Assembly (NCBI RefSeq): GCF_036416795.1
Contig: NZ_CP143867.1
Coordinates: forward strand, 5,572,001-5,636,000
DNA length: 64,000 bases
Direction: 5' to 3'
Source of the DNA: Bacteroides sp. MSB163
GTDB lineage: Bacteria > Bacteroidota > Bacteroidia > Bacteroidales > Bacteroidaceae
The position numbers were made by a program, and so were the translations under genes. Numbering within the stretch: the first letter of the stretch is position 1; the number at the start of each line of letters is the position of its first letter. A model generated the notes under the pieces. It was given only the letters and a program-made list of their open reading frames with translations. It ran no database searches and was not told the DNA's origin. Positions 25,082 to 35,387 of the stretch are shown here, in pieces.

Positions 25082-28000
25082 ATGAAAACACTATTATCCA
25101 TCTTATTCCTTTTCTTTGCAACCTACGGATACAGTCAATCAGAAAAACTATTTACGGTAGACCGTGAATTATCAAACAGCAATATCAATCAGATCTATCA
25201 AGCCAAAGACGGAGTTATCTGGATAGCCACCGAAGACGGACTTAATCGCTACGACGGCGCCAAGTTCAGTGTGTACAAACACAAAGAAGGAAATGACAGT
25301 TCATTAGTGGATAACAATGTACGAATACTTTTCGAAGACAGCAAAGGGAACTTCCTGGTAGGTACACAACGCGGACTACAACTTTACGACCCGGCAACAG
25401 ACCTCTTTAAAGAAATCCCTATCCTGTACCAATCAGGAATCAACATGAGCGCACATATCAGTACGATCCTGGAGCGAAAGAATGGAGAGTTATTAATTGG
25501 TACTTCCGGTCATGGCATTTACTCATTAACATTAGGAGAAACAGAACCTCTTATCAAAGAGGCACAACTACCAGTTCCCAGCTTTTTCATAACATATCTA
25601 TTCGAAGACCCCAACGAAAACCTGTGGGTTTCTACAGAAGGCAAGGGGTTATACCGCATTGACAGATCGGGTCAAACCTATCACTATTTCATCGGAAAAG
25701 AGAATGCTTGGAATATTGTCACTTCTATTTGTCTGGATGAAAAAGGAAATATCTATGCCAGTAACATAAATAAAGGAATATTCATCTACGACCAGCAGAA
25801 AGATTCTTTTACCCCTATCTCCTGTCCGGTACTTCCTAACCTGCCTATCAATACAATGTATGCTGCCGGACAAGGAAAAATCTATATCGGAACCATAGGA
25901 TACGGCATAAAAGTATATGACATACATACACAGAAGATAAAGGAAAGCGAGTTCAGTTTCAGTACTTTCGATTTCAGCAAAGCTGATGTACACGCCATCA
26001 CAAAGGACCGAGCTGGCAACTTATGGCTGGGTATCAATGGCAAAGGAGTTATGCTTCTTCCGGCTACAACAAACCAATTCAAGTACATGGGCTACAAGTC
26101 TGTAACAACCAATAAAATAGGTTCTAACAGTATAAAAGCAGTATGTAAAGACAATGAAGGAACTTTATGGCTCGGAACGGCAAATGACGGTATATATGGT
26201 ATAAAAGGAAAGAATAAGCCTTCCCTGCACTTTGAGCACAAAGAAACATCTAATTCCGTGCCGTCCACAATTAACCACATCCACCAGACAGCAGACGGCA
26301 GATTGTGGCTGGCTTCACCTTTGGAAGGACTGGCAGAGATGGATCCCAAGACCGGCCTGTGCCGATACTATAAATTACAGGACCATCATCAAAATGAAGT
26401 GAAAAATATATCGTATCTGACATCAGACAAGAACGGTGAACGATTGTGGGTGGCCGTTATGGGCGGAGGCGTGTTTTACATCGATCTAAAAACCGGAAAA
26501 GTCAACAGATGCGATACTTTTGAAAGCGGAAAAGAATATCAGGAGAATTACAATGTACTCCACAACCGTTGGGTAGCCTCATTGCTGTACACCCGCAACA
26601 ATAAGTTATACATCGGCACCTACGATGGCTTAGGATGTCTGGACATACCCACAATGAACTTCGCCTCAACCTATGGGAAAAACAGGATATTCAGTGGCAG
26701 TATCATACTGACCCTCTTCGAGGATGAACAAGGTGACATCTGGGCAGGTACCACCAAAGGGCTCATTCATATAGACGGGAAAAGTGGAAGCTCTAAAACT
26801 TATACTACACACGATGGATTGCCCAATAATACCATTTGTGCCATTCAAGGCAATAAACAACATGGATTATGGATAAGCACCAATTACGGTATCACAAACA
26901 TGGACCCGGAAACAGGTACCTTTATCAACTACTATGCAGGCAATGGGTTACAAGGAAATGAATTCAGCAAAAATGTAGCCTGTACAGATAAAGATGGATA
27001 TCTCATCTTTGGAGGTATCAATGGTATCACTTTTTTCCGACCAGCAGAAATCACTACAGAAGTCAAAAATCCCGAGGTTAGAATTGCCGACTTCTACATC
27101 CATAACAAAGCTGTAAAGAAAGATACACGTTCCGGTAACCACGAAGTTATAGAAACAGCAGTACAGGAAGCCAGCCGATTCCGTTTATGTCATAGAGATA
27201 ACTCGTTCAGCATCGAATTCTCAGCCATGGAATTTTATAATCCGGAACGGATCACCTATCTTTATTCCATGAATGGAGCAACCTGGATGGCATTAGCTCC
27301 GGGCGTCAACAGAGTTTCTTTCAGTGATCTGGCACCGGGTACTTATCACTTCAGGATGAAAGCCAAAGACTATACAGCCTACTCGGAAGAGAAAGAAATC
27401 ATCATCCAGATAGATCCGGCATGGTGGGTATCAGGTTGGGCTAAATTAATATACGTCTTATTAATATTATCAATCATCGGATTCATTGTGACGCAGGTGC
27501 ATCATCGTTACCGTATGCATCAAAAGATGTTGCAACACATTCATGCCGAACAAATTAACGAAGCAAAGTTACAGTTCTTCATTAATATTTCCCACGAAAT
27601 ACGAACTCCAATGTCGCTTATCATCAGTCCCTTGCAACAACTGATGGCAAAAGATAAGGATGCAGAATGCAGAAAGCTCTACAATACTATACAACGGAAT
27701 GCCGAGCGCATCCTGCAATTGGTAAACCAATTAATGGATATCCGAAAAATAGATAAAGGACAAATGTCCCTCATATTTAAAAAAGCTGAAATAGTTAGTT
27801 TCACCCGCAACCTGTTAGAAACCTTCGAACAACAGACAAGAGTAAAGAAACTCGACTTAAAATTCCACACCTCTGCTCCTGAAATAGAAATGTGGATAGA
27901 TCCCAAGAACTTTGACAAGATCATCCTGAACCTGCTGTCGAATGCTTGTAAGTTCACGCCTGAAAACGGACAAGTGGAAATCAGCCTCAGCACAGGTGAG

Positions 28001-29212
28001 GATACCCACCTTCCCCAAAATGCACCTCTGCGCCGATATGTTGAGCTTACAGTTGCGGACAGTGGTATCGGCATTGCTTCCACTGAACGAGAACATATAT
28101 TCGAGCGATTCTACCAGATACGCAACAGTCAGAACAACTCAAATATAGGAACAGGTATCGGACTTCACCTCACGCGCTCTTTAGTAGAGCTGCATTACGG
28201 AAATATTCACGTAGAGGACAATGGCGAAGGCAAACCGGGCTCCCGGTTTATCATACGGCTACCGCTAGGAAACGGGCATTTGAAAAAGGAAGAAATAGAA
28301 GAAGCAACAACCGCCAACACCATAATAAATATCCCGGCGGCAGAACCAGCCACCATAGCTTCCCCGCTACCTTATGATGACGATGATGAAGAAGCCAGCG
28401 GTAAAGTCCGTGCCCGCAGTCGTCGCCATGTGCTTGTGGTAGAAGACGATGAAGAGATTCGCCACTACATTTGCCGCGAACTGAGCAATGACTTTTACAT
28501 GACCGAATGCAGTAACGGAAAAGAAGCATTAGCATCGATATTATCCCATACGCCCGATCTGATAATCAGCGATGTGATGATGCCTGAAATGGATGGCTTG
28601 ACACTCTGCCGCAAGATACGACAGAATGTGAACATCAACTATCTACCCATCATCCTGCTTACCGCCCGTACCAGCGAGGAGGACAATCTGGAAGGGTTGG
28701 ATACCGGTGCCGATGCTTATCTGATGAAACCATTCAGCATTGAGTTGCTGAGAAAAACTGTCTTAAACCTCATCCGCCGCCGGGAACAATTGCGTAATGC
28801 TTTCAGTGGCCGTCAGAATCAGGAGGAACAAATCTCATTCCCAGAAGTAAAATCTCCCGATGACCGGCTTATGGAACGTGTCATGCGTGTTATCAATGAG
28901 AACTTAGGTAATCCGGCATTAACTGTCGAAATGATCAGTACGGAAGTAGGTATCAGCCGTGTACATCTGCATCGCAAGCTCAAAGAACTCACGAATCAGA
29001 CTACACAGCAACTCATTCGTAACTTGCGTCTGAAGCAGGCAGCCACCCTGTTGGCCGACAAGCGGCATAGCATAACAGAAGTAGCCACATTAACCGGTTT
29101 TACGCATCCCACTTATTTCGCCACGGCATTCCGCGAAATGTATGGCATATCACCATCAGAGTATATGGAACGCCATATGGGACAGGATAAAACAAAAGAT
29201 GACATCTTTTGA
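25082..29212 (+). CDS. Hybrid two-component system regulator (HTCS)
   Basis: One 1376-residue protein senses a glycan fragment in the periplasm and activates transcription. ATG 25082 is chosen because it begins a signal peptide (MKTLLSILFLFFATYGYSQ) and follows the promoter; the open frame runs 37 codons further upstream. Order: periplasmic beta-propeller repeats (about 30-690), Y_Y_Y domain, transmembrane helix (about 787-808), HisKA with His838 (NISHEIRTP), HATPase, receiver with Asp1164 (SDVMMPEMDG), and an AraC-type DNA-binding domain (about 1275-1370). Lying beside GH115 and the SusC/D operon, it probably responds to xylan-derived oligosaccharides. Its 3' end lies inside repeat array C. 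Confidence 0.95.
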   Translation: MKTLLSILFLFFATYGYSQSEKLFTVDRELSNSNINQIYQAKDGVIWIATEDGLNRYDGAKFSVYKHKEGNDSSLVDNNVRILFEDSKGNFLVGTQRGLQLYDPATDLFKEIPILYQSGINMSAHISTILERKNGELLIGTSGHGIYSLTLGETEPLIKEAQLPVPSFFITYLFEDPNENLWVSTEGKGLYRIDRSGQTYHYFIGKENAWNIVTSICLDEKGNIYASNINKGIFIYDQQKDSFTPISCPVLPNLPINTMYAAGQGKIYIGTIGYGIKVYDIHTQKIKESEFSFSTFDFSKADVHAITKDRAGNLWLGINGKGVMLLPATTNQFKYMGYKSVTTNKIGSNSIKAVCKDNEGTLWLGTANDGIYGIKGKNKPSLHFEHKETSNSVPSTINHIHQTADGRLWLASPLEGLAEMDPKTGLCRYYKLQDHHQNEVKNISYLTSDKNGERLWVAVMGGGVFYIDLKTGKVNRCDTFESGKEYQENYNVLHNRWVASLLYTRNNKLYIGTYDGLGCLDIPTMNFASTYGKNRIFSGSIILTLFEDEQGDIWAGTTKGLIHIDGKSGSSKTYTTHDGLPNNTICAIQGNKQHGLWISTNYGITNMDPETGTFINYYAGNGLQGNEFSKNVACTDKDGYLIFGGINGITFFRPAEITTEVKNPEVRIADFYIHNKAVKKDTRSGNHEVIETAVQEASRFRLCHRDNSFSIEFSAMEFYNPERITYLYSMNGATWMALAPGVNRVSFSDLAPGTYHFRMKAKDYTAYSEEKEIIIQIDPAWWVSGWAKLIYVLLILSIIGFIVTQVHHRYRMHQKMLQHIHAEQINEAKLQFFINISHEIRTPMSLIISPLQQLMAKDKDAECRKLYNTIQRNAERILQLVNQLMDIRKIDKGQMSLIFKKAEIVSFTRNLLETFEQQTRVKKLDLKFHTSAPEIEMWIDPKNFDKIILNLLSNACKFTPENGQVEISLSTGEDTHLPQNAPLRRYVELTVADSGIGIASTEREHIFERFYQIRNSQNNSNIGTGIGLHLTRSLVELHYGNIHVEDNGEGKPGSRFIIRLPLGNGHLKKEEIEEATTANTIINIPAAEPATIASPLPYDDDDEEASGKVRARSRRHVLVVEDDEEIRHYICRELSNDFYMTECSNGKEALASILSHTPDLIISDVMMPEMDGLTLCRKIRQNVNINYLPIILLTARTSEEDNLEGLDTGADAYLMKPFSIELLRKTVLNLIRRREQLRNAFSGRQNQEEQISFPEVKSPDDRLMERVMRVINENLGNPALTVEMISTEVGISRVHLHRKLKELTNQTTQQLIRNLRLKQAATLLADKRHSITEVATLTGFTHPTYFATAFREMYGISPSEYMERHMGQDKTKDDIF

Positions 29213-29284
29213 TGTGAAAGATGCCAACTTATGCAACAAGAGATGCCAACTTTTAATAAAAAAGATGGCATCTTTTACATAGCT
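29197..29284. repeat. Array C: four 22-nt tandem repeats spanning the HTCS stop
   Basis: Units start at 29197, 29219, 29241 and 29263, exactly 22 nt apart; each begins agatg followed by [acg]ca[ta]ctt. Units 1 and 4 are near-palindromes (aaaagatg-n-catctttt). Units 2 and 3 (agatgcca) can pair with unit 4 (tggcatct, 29266-29273), followed by ttttac, giving a terminator-like fold. Unit 1 includes the last five HTCS codons; unit 4 overlaps the GH115 stop (29283-29285). It fills the spacer between convergent genes. Confidence 0.8.
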
Positions 29285-31862
29285 ATTTTAAAGTTCTTGT
29301 CCGAGGGCTTTCCGTTAGGTTAAGCCTACCGGGCATATCGCCTCCGCAATCTACTATGATCTTATGCAATACTATCGCCGGACTGAGAGGGCGAATAGTC
29401 AGAGTATGTACCCCGGCCTCCAGAGTGACATCAGGAAAAGTAACTTTTGACTCTATCACCCGTGCCGCTCCTGCAGGATACATTTTTGAATAACAGTTGG
29501 CCCAAGTCAGGTCCGAATTGTAATTTACGATTTGTTCTTCACCGTCATCTAAACGAATGGCATAACTATGCCCTCCTTTAATAAAAGGCAGGGTACTATC
29601 CAATATCAGACGTACACGTACACCGGACAAGTCAGACTTTAATCGAATTTGATAGGTCAATGAAGCACCGGATACCGGTTTGGTATATGGCATCAGTGCA
29701 AGTCCGGAGAGTGTACGTCCCAAGTCCGGTATAACAGTCCATTGCGTACCGGGTTCCTGCACGGATGTAGCAAAACGCTCCGCTTCCATTACCACTACCC
29801 TACTGCTCTCTTCGTATTCATACCCCCCCATTGCCATATTTCCGTTCCGGGAAGCATCCACACGGGTTACTTCCGGCATTATATTTCCTCCTTTCGGTTC
29901 ATCCCATGAAGTATAGCCTATATGGGGCTGATCCATCATGTGTTTCCATTTGCCTCCGGCAATATTATTATTATAATCGGCACATAGCTCCGCATCTCTC
30001 CGGAAGCAATACTCCACACGATCCGCCCAGACATTGGCACGCACATCATTTTCAGCAGCCAACTGCCGGTTCATGGCGGTAGCACAGTACATTTCATAAA
30101 GATTGGCCATAGCCTGCACAGGGAATAATATCAGCTCCTTATAAGCATCGCGCCTATTCTCCGGCAGCAAAGCAAACTGACGGACAGCATGTGTTTCCAA
30201 TGCCAGAAACTCATCGGCCACAGCTTTAAATTCACCACTTTGCAAATTATAGGTTTTGTGATCTAACATCTCTGCCGTCACACGAGCGCAATACTTACAA
30301 TAAAGATTTAAAATTCGCGCAGCTTCATCAGCATATTCATTGCCAAATTGCTGGCGGCAAAATTCTCTTGTATAATCCATCAGATTACCCGCATTAAAAG
30401 CATCAGGATTCCATGCCATTTTCAAGAAGAAATCCGTAGGAAACTCATTCGGTTTCAAATCACCTACATTCAATATCCACATCTTATCCACACCATAAGT
30501 ATACGTCAGATAAAGCTGTTCCCACATATGCTGGATTTGAGTCATATTCAACCACTGATAAGCACGTGGAGCACCATGCAAATCCACATGATAGTACATG
30601 CCATAACCACCGGGATGACGTTTAACACCCGGCTCGGGCAAACGGCGCACATCTCCCCAATTGTCATCACATAACAGAATCATTACATCATCCGGTATCT
30701 GCATACCTTGATCATAATATTCCAGTACCTCACTATAAAGCGCCCATAATTGTGGAGTTTTAGAAGCAGATTTTCCCGTAACCTCGGCTATGATACGACG
30801 CTGTTCTTTCACTATATTTTCCAACAGTTTTGTATCCGTATCAGGTCCCATCGGTGCATCACCGTCACCACGCATCGCAATGGTCACCACTTCTTCTTTA
30901 CCCCGCATACGCTCTATACCTTCACGAAAAAAGCGGTCGATACCATCTTTGTTTGTCTGATAGTTCCAGGCTCCATACACTTTACGATTGCGAGCATACT
31001 CCTGATGGTTACGCGCCATAGGCTCATGGTGGGAAGTACCGATTATGATCCCCATCTCATCAGCCAATGGACTGTTCATGGGATCATCCACATAGAAAGC
31101 AGCACTCCACATAGCAGGCCATAGGAAGTTGGCTTTCAGGCGAAGCAGTAATTCATACACATACACGTACATTTTACTATTGAAGCCACCATAACGTTCC
31201 GTGGTCCAACCTCCCATGCAAGGCCATTCATCATTAATAAAAATACCGCGATACTTCACTGCCGGTTCTCCGTCGGTATATACACCTTTTTTAATATAGA
31301 GTTCCTCATGCCGTTCCACCGGAACATCCGCCCACCAATACCAGGGAGATACCCCTATCTGACGAGATAACTCATAAACTCCATAGATAGTTCCACGCTT
31401 ATCGCTACCAGCAATTAACAACACTTCACCCGGTATTCCTTCCACCGGATCTTTTACTGTGGTGATTATAAACTTCTCATTCTTGCCTTTCAACTCGCGG
31501 GCATCCAGTTTCTTCGATTTCACCAATTGCTTTATGAATGGAGACTCGTCAAAAGAACCAATAAGAATACGTACATTTTGCCCATCCGTACTTCCCTTCC
31601 GTTTTGCATCGGTCACTAACGCAGGACGTATATCGGCCACTCTATAAAAATCCTCCTGTAAATTATGTACAGCCGTTAATACTCCTTTATGTTCCTCATC
31701 AGCACATAAAATACTGAAACTCCTTTGTTGAGATGTTACAAGCTCCAACGTACCTTCTTCCCGAATGAAAGAGACAAACTTATCCGCCGCTTGCAGTGTC
31801 GAAGCCAGAGTGAGACAAAGTTGCAGGCAGACAATCCGTGTTTTTAATGATATTCTCATCAT
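29283..31862 (-). CDS. GH115 xylan alpha-glucuronidase, secreted
   Basis: Removes glucuronic or 4-O-methylglucuronic acid from internal xylose units of glucuronoxylan. The 859-residue protein starts at ATG 31862 (or 31859), where a signal peptide begins (MRISLKTRIVCLQLCLTLAS, cleavage near LQAAD). GH115 signatures include YRGIFINDEWP, FLWPAMWSAAF, GTSHHEPMARN and AMRGDGDAPMGP, followed by the helical and C-terminal beta domains of full-length members. It is transcribed away from the susC operon from its own promoter. The frame extends upstream, but those codons overlap the promoter. Confidence 0.93.
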   Translation of the reverse strand: MMRISLKTRIVCLQLCLTLASTLQAADKFVSFIREEGTLELVTSQQRSFSILCADEEHKGVLTAVHNLQEDFYRVADIRPALVTDAKRKGSTDGQNVRILIGSFDESPFIKQLVKSKKLDARELKGKNEKFIITTVKDPVEGIPGEVLLIAGSDKRGTIYGVYELSRQIGVSPWYWWADVPVERHEELYIKKGVYTDGEPAVKYRGIFINDEWPCMGGWTTERYGGFNSKMYVYVYELLLRLKANFLWPAMWSAAFYVDDPMNSPLADEMGIIIGTSHHEPMARNHQEYARNRKVYGAWNYQTNKDGIDRFFREGIERMRGKEEVVTIAMRGDGDAPMGPDTDTKLLENIVKEQRRIIAEVTGKSASKTPQLWALYSEVLEYYDQGMQIPDDVMILLCDDNWGDVRRLPEPGVKRHPGGYGMYYHVDLHGAPRAYQWLNMTQIQHMWEQLYLTYTYGVDKMWILNVGDLKPNEFPTDFFLKMAWNPDAFNAGNLMDYTREFCRQQFGNEYADEAARILNLYCKYCARVTAEMLDHKTYNLQSGEFKAVADEFLALETHAVRQFALLPENRRDAYKELILFPVQAMANLYEMYCATAMNRQLAAENDVRANVWADRVEYCFRRDAELCADYNNNIAGGKWKHMMDQPHIGYTSWDEPKGGNIMPEVTRVDASRNGNMAMGGYEYEESSRVVVMEAERFATSVQEPGTQWTVIPDLGRTLSGLALMPYTKPVSGASLTYQIRLKSDLSGVRVRLILDSTLPFIKGGHSYAIRLDDGEEQIVNYNSDLTWANCYSKMYPAGAARVIESKVTFPDVTLEAGVHTLTIRPLSPAIVLHKIIVDCGGDMPGRLNLTESPRTRTLK

Positions 31863-31895
31863 GTAGAAATAAATTAGATTAATAATACTATGAAA

Positions 31896-31927
31896 CAAAG
31901 GTACACGGCTTCCAGAAGCCTGCCAAA
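31896..31927 (-). promoter_or_regulatory. Promoter of the GH115 gene
   Basis: On the minus strand TACCTTTG (31903-31896) and TTTG (31927-31924), 20 nt apart, match both consensus boxes. Transcription would start near 31891. Confidence 0.8.
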
Positions 31928-31984
31928 GATCACTGTAACAGATACTTTTGAACATATTACGAGTTAAAAAAATAAGGCTGTGTT

Positions 31985-32099
31985 ACATCAATTAAAGTCT
32001 ATGATACACCCCTAATATAGAATGCAACATCAGTTAATCTTTCTGCAATAGCAACATATTTATTACTATTATTATACTTCCTACTTTTGCTTCGGGAAC
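31985..32099 (+). promoter_or_regulatory. susC operon promoter with candidate HTCS operator
   Basis: TACTTTTG at 32092-32099 is a -7 box without a recognisable -33 TTTG, as expected for an activator-dependent promoter. Upstream, an 11-nt direct repeat with one mismatch (acatcaattaa at 31985-31995, acatcagttaa at 32027-32037) is spaced 42 nt, about four helical turns, and may bind the AraC-type domain of the HTCS. The leader to 32225 is about 120 nt and contains an 8-codon frame (32146-32172) of doubtful meaning. Confidence 0.5.
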
Positions 32100-32224
32100 A
32101 AAAAGGTTCTTTATCATTATTTATTAATCTTAAAACTAAAAGAATTATGGAAAGCATGTATGACAACAGTTAATCCTGACTTTATGACATCAGAGAAAAC
32201 ATAGTTATTAACTATCTTAAACTA

Positions 32225-35200
32225 ATGGTAATGAAAAATGTAAAAAAGAAAATTCAAAGGATTCCTTACTTGTTTCTTTTGATGCTTTTTAGCTGCCTGA
32301 CAGCTTCGGCACAACAAGGAATAACAGTGAAAGGAACAGTCGTAGACGACAATGGCGAGACAATAATTGGAGCCTCGGTAGTTGTAAAAGGGAATAATTC
32401 AATAGGTACGATCTCAGATATAGACGGTAATTTTGTGTTGACCGTGCCCAATGAAAAGTCTGTCCTTGTCGTTTCGTTTGTAGGTATGGAGCCGCAGGAA
32501 GTGAAGGCTTCTTCAAAAGGGACAATCAAAGTAGTTCTGAAAGATGATACACAACTACTGGACGAAGTTGTAGTAGTAGGTTACGGACAGCAAAAGAAAG
32601 CGTCGGTAGTAGGAGCCATTACACAGACTTCCGGAAAAACGCTGGAGCGGTCTGGAGTAAGCAATTTAGGAGCTGCCTTAACGGGTAACCTACCGGGAGT
32701 CATTACTTCCAGTTCTACCGGTATGCCCGGTGCGGAAGACCCGAAGATTATTATCCGCACACAGAGCTCGTGGAATAATAGCGAACCCCTAGTACTGGTA
32801 GACGGTATCGAACGTGAGATGAGTTCAGTAGACATTTCCTCAGTGGAGAACATTTCTGTATTGAAAGATGCATCCGCTACTGCTGTTTATGGTGTAAAAG
32901 GTGCTAATGGAGTAATCCTTATTACGACCAAACGCGGTAAGGAAGGAAAAGCCAACGTACAGATCAAGGCAAATATGACAGCTAAAGTAGTATCAAAACT
33001 CCCTGAAAAGTATGATGCTTATGACACATTCTACTTGATGAATAACTCCATTGAGCGCGAAGCTTGTCTCAATCCTGCCGGATGGGCAAACTACACACCG
33101 GCAGCCATCATCGATAAGTATCGTCATCCGGCCAATGCCGAAGAGTGGGACCGCTATCCTAATGTGGACTGGGAGGATGAGCTTTTCAAGAAAGTCGCTA
33201 TGTCCTATAATACCAGCGTCAACGTATCAGGTGGTACTAAAGTTGTAAGTTACTTCGCAGCTGTAGATTTCGTAAACGAAGGTGACTTGTTCAAGAGCTT
33301 TGAAAACGGACGTGGTTACAACTCCGGCTTTGGCTATAACCGCATCAACGTACGCAGTAACCTGGACTTCCATTTAACAAAAACGACCAAATTCTCTACC
33401 AACCTGTTTGGTTCGAATGCACAACGTCAGCTGCCTTGGGATATGAGCGATAATGACACCGGTTTCTGGAACTCAGCTTATAAATCCGCTCCCGATGCCA
33501 TGCGTCCCGTCTACTCCAATGGTATGTGGGGATGGTACGCGCCGCGTGATGCCGACGTACCCAACTCTGCCTATTTCCTGGCCGTAGGCGGTAAAGAGAA
33601 ACGTACCACCACCAAAATGACCACTGACTTCATTTTGGAGCAGGACCTGGCTATGCTGACCAAAGGACTGAGATTCAAGGCGAACTTCTCTATGGACTAC
33701 ACTTTTGCGGAAAACAAACGCGGCCTCAGTGACCAGTACAACGATGCACAACGCATCTGGGTGGATCCGGATACAGGCAATATCTCCTATAAATATGACC
33801 CTGATACAGGAACAGGACTCGACAAAGTCACTAATCCGATCTATTGGTTACAACAATCCGGTAGTGCAAACATTGGAGCCACTTATCGTAAACTATACTA
33901 CTCCATGCAGTTTGACTATGCCCGTACCTTCGGCAAGCATGAAGTAACCGGTCTTGGCCTTTTCAGCCGATTAAAAGAGGCACAGGGAAGTGTGTTCCCT
34001 ATCTATCGGGAAGACTGGGTATTCCGTTTTACCTATAATTACGCCATGCGCTATTTCTTCGAAGCGAATGGTGCTTATAACGGTTCCGAAAAATTCGGTC
34101 CTGATTATCGTTTCGCCTTCTTCCCCTCTCTCTCACTGGGTTGGATGATCAGTGAAGAGAGTTTCATGAAAAAACTGAAGTTCGTCGATATGTTAAAGCT
34201 TCGCGCTTCTTGGGGACGAGTAGGTGATGATGCCGTGGTCGCTCCGTGGCAGAGATTTACAGCAGGTCGTTTCTTATACAAAGATCAGTTGAGTTATAGT
34301 GGTAACACTGTCATGGGTAGCATCAATCCGGACAACTCTCCTTATACTCACTGGAAAATCTCTTCTCTGGGTAACCCGAATGTCTCTTGGGAAACTGTAG
34401 AGAAACGTAATATTGGTTTAGACTACGCTTTCTTTAATGGACTGATAGCAGGTTCAGTAGATGTATTCAACGATACCCGTACGGACATTATAATTAGTGG
34501 TGACAGCCGTGCCATTCCGTCTTATTTTGGTACAACGGCTCCCCGAACCAATTTAGGTAAAGTCAACAGCCACGGCTATGAATTGGAATTACGTTTGAAT
34601 CATGTATTCAACAATGGTCTACGTGTCTGGCTGAACACCAGTATGACTCATGCCATCAATGAAATCAAGTTCAGAGATGACGCTCCTTTGCTACCTGCTT
34701 ATCAGAAGGGAGCCAGACATACAATTAACCAAGTATATTCATATATCGACCATGGGAATCTGGCTACCTGGGACGATGTGATAGGTAGTAGTAATTGGAC
34801 AACCGGAAATGACATGAAGTTACCGGGCGACTACAATATTATAGACTTCAACGGTGACGGTATAGTTGACAACGACGACCGTGCTCCTTATCAGTATGCC
34901 AGTACACCGCAGAACACCTATAATGCCTCTCTCGGTTTTGAGTGGAAAGGGTTCAGTTGCTTTGCCCAATTCTATGGCGTAACCAATGTAACCCGTGAAG
35001 TCAATTTCCCGACATTCCGTTCTACAGCTCACGTAGCTTATGCAGAAGGTTCATACTGGACACCGGGAGGTAATGCCACCCTACCCACTCCACGCTGGGG
35101 AACTACTGTAGACGCAGCTGCTACCGGAACACGTTACTGGTATGATGGTGCTTACCTTCGTCTGAAGAATGTTGAATTATCCTATACATTCAAGAACAAT

Positions 35201-35371
35201 TGGCTGAAGAAAATGGGCATCAATTCCTGCCGTCTCTACTTGAACGGCGACAATCTCTACATGTGGACCGACATGCCGGATGACCGTGAAGCCAACTACG
35301 GTACAGGCTCTTCGGACGGTGCCTACCCTACGGTACGCCGCTTCAATTTTGGTATCGACATAACCTTATAA
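32225..35371 (+). CDS. SusC-like TonB-dependent outer-membrane transporter
   Basis: Imports oligosaccharides across the outer membrane with its SusD partner, powered by TonB. 1048 residues; a second in-frame ATG at 32231 begins the signal peptide equally well (MKNVKKKIQRIPYLFLLMLF). After the signal comes a carboxypeptidase-regulatory-like domain (ITVKGTVVDDNGETIIGASV), the TonB-box region LDEVVVVGYGQQKK, the plug domain and a 22-strand-type barrel ending in FNFGIDITL. First gene of the xylan operon; susD follows after 16 nt. Confidence 0.95.
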   Translation: MVMKNVKKKIQRIPYLFLLMLFSCLTASAQQGITVKGTVVDDNGETIIGASVVVKGNNSIGTISDIDGNFVLTVPNEKSVLVVSFVGMEPQEVKASSKGTIKVVLKDDTQLLDEVVVVGYGQQKKASVVGAITQTSGKTLERSGVSNLGAALTGNLPGVITSSSTGMPGAEDPKIIIRTQSSWNNSEPLVLVDGIEREMSSVDISSVENISVLKDASATAVYGVKGANGVILITTKRGKEGKANVQIKANMTAKVVSKLPEKYDAYDTFYLMNNSIEREACLNPAGWANYTPAAIIDKYRHPANAEEWDRYPNVDWEDELFKKVAMSYNTSVNVSGGTKVVSYFAAVDFVNEGDLFKSFENGRGYNSGFGYNRINVRSNLDFHLTKTTKFSTNLFGSNAQRQLPWDMSDNDTGFWNSAYKSAPDAMRPVYSNGMWGWYAPRDADVPNSAYFLAVGGKEKRTTTKMTTDFILEQDLAMLTKGLRFKANFSMDYTFAENKRGLSDQYNDAQRIWVDPDTGNISYKYDPDTGTGLDKVTNPIYWLQQSGSANIGATYRKLYYSMQFDYARTFGKHEVTGLGLFSRLKEAQGSVFPIYREDWVFRFTYNYAMRYFFEANGAYNGSEKFGPDYRFAFFPSLSLGWMISEESFMKKLKFVDMLKLRASWGRVGDDAVVAPWQRFTAGRFLYKDQLSYSGNTVMGSINPDNSPYTHWKISSLGNPNVSWETVEKRNIGLDYAFFNGLIAGSVDVFNDTRTDIIISGDSRAIPSYFGTTAPRTNLGKVNSHGYELELRLNHVFNNGLRVWLNTSMTHAINEIKFRDDAPLLPAYQKGARHTINQVYSYIDHGNLATWDDVIGSSNWTTGNDMKLPGDYNIIDFNGDGIVDNDDRAPYQYASTPQNTYNASLGFEWKGFSCFAQFYGVTNVTREVNFPTFRSTAHVAYAEGSYWTPGGNATLPTPRWGTTVDAAATGTRYWYDGAYLRLKNVELSYTFKNNWLKKMGINSCRLYLNGDNLYMWTDMPDDREANYGTGSSDGAYPTVRRFNFGIDITL

Positions 35372-35387
35372 TAACGAAGAGATAATT

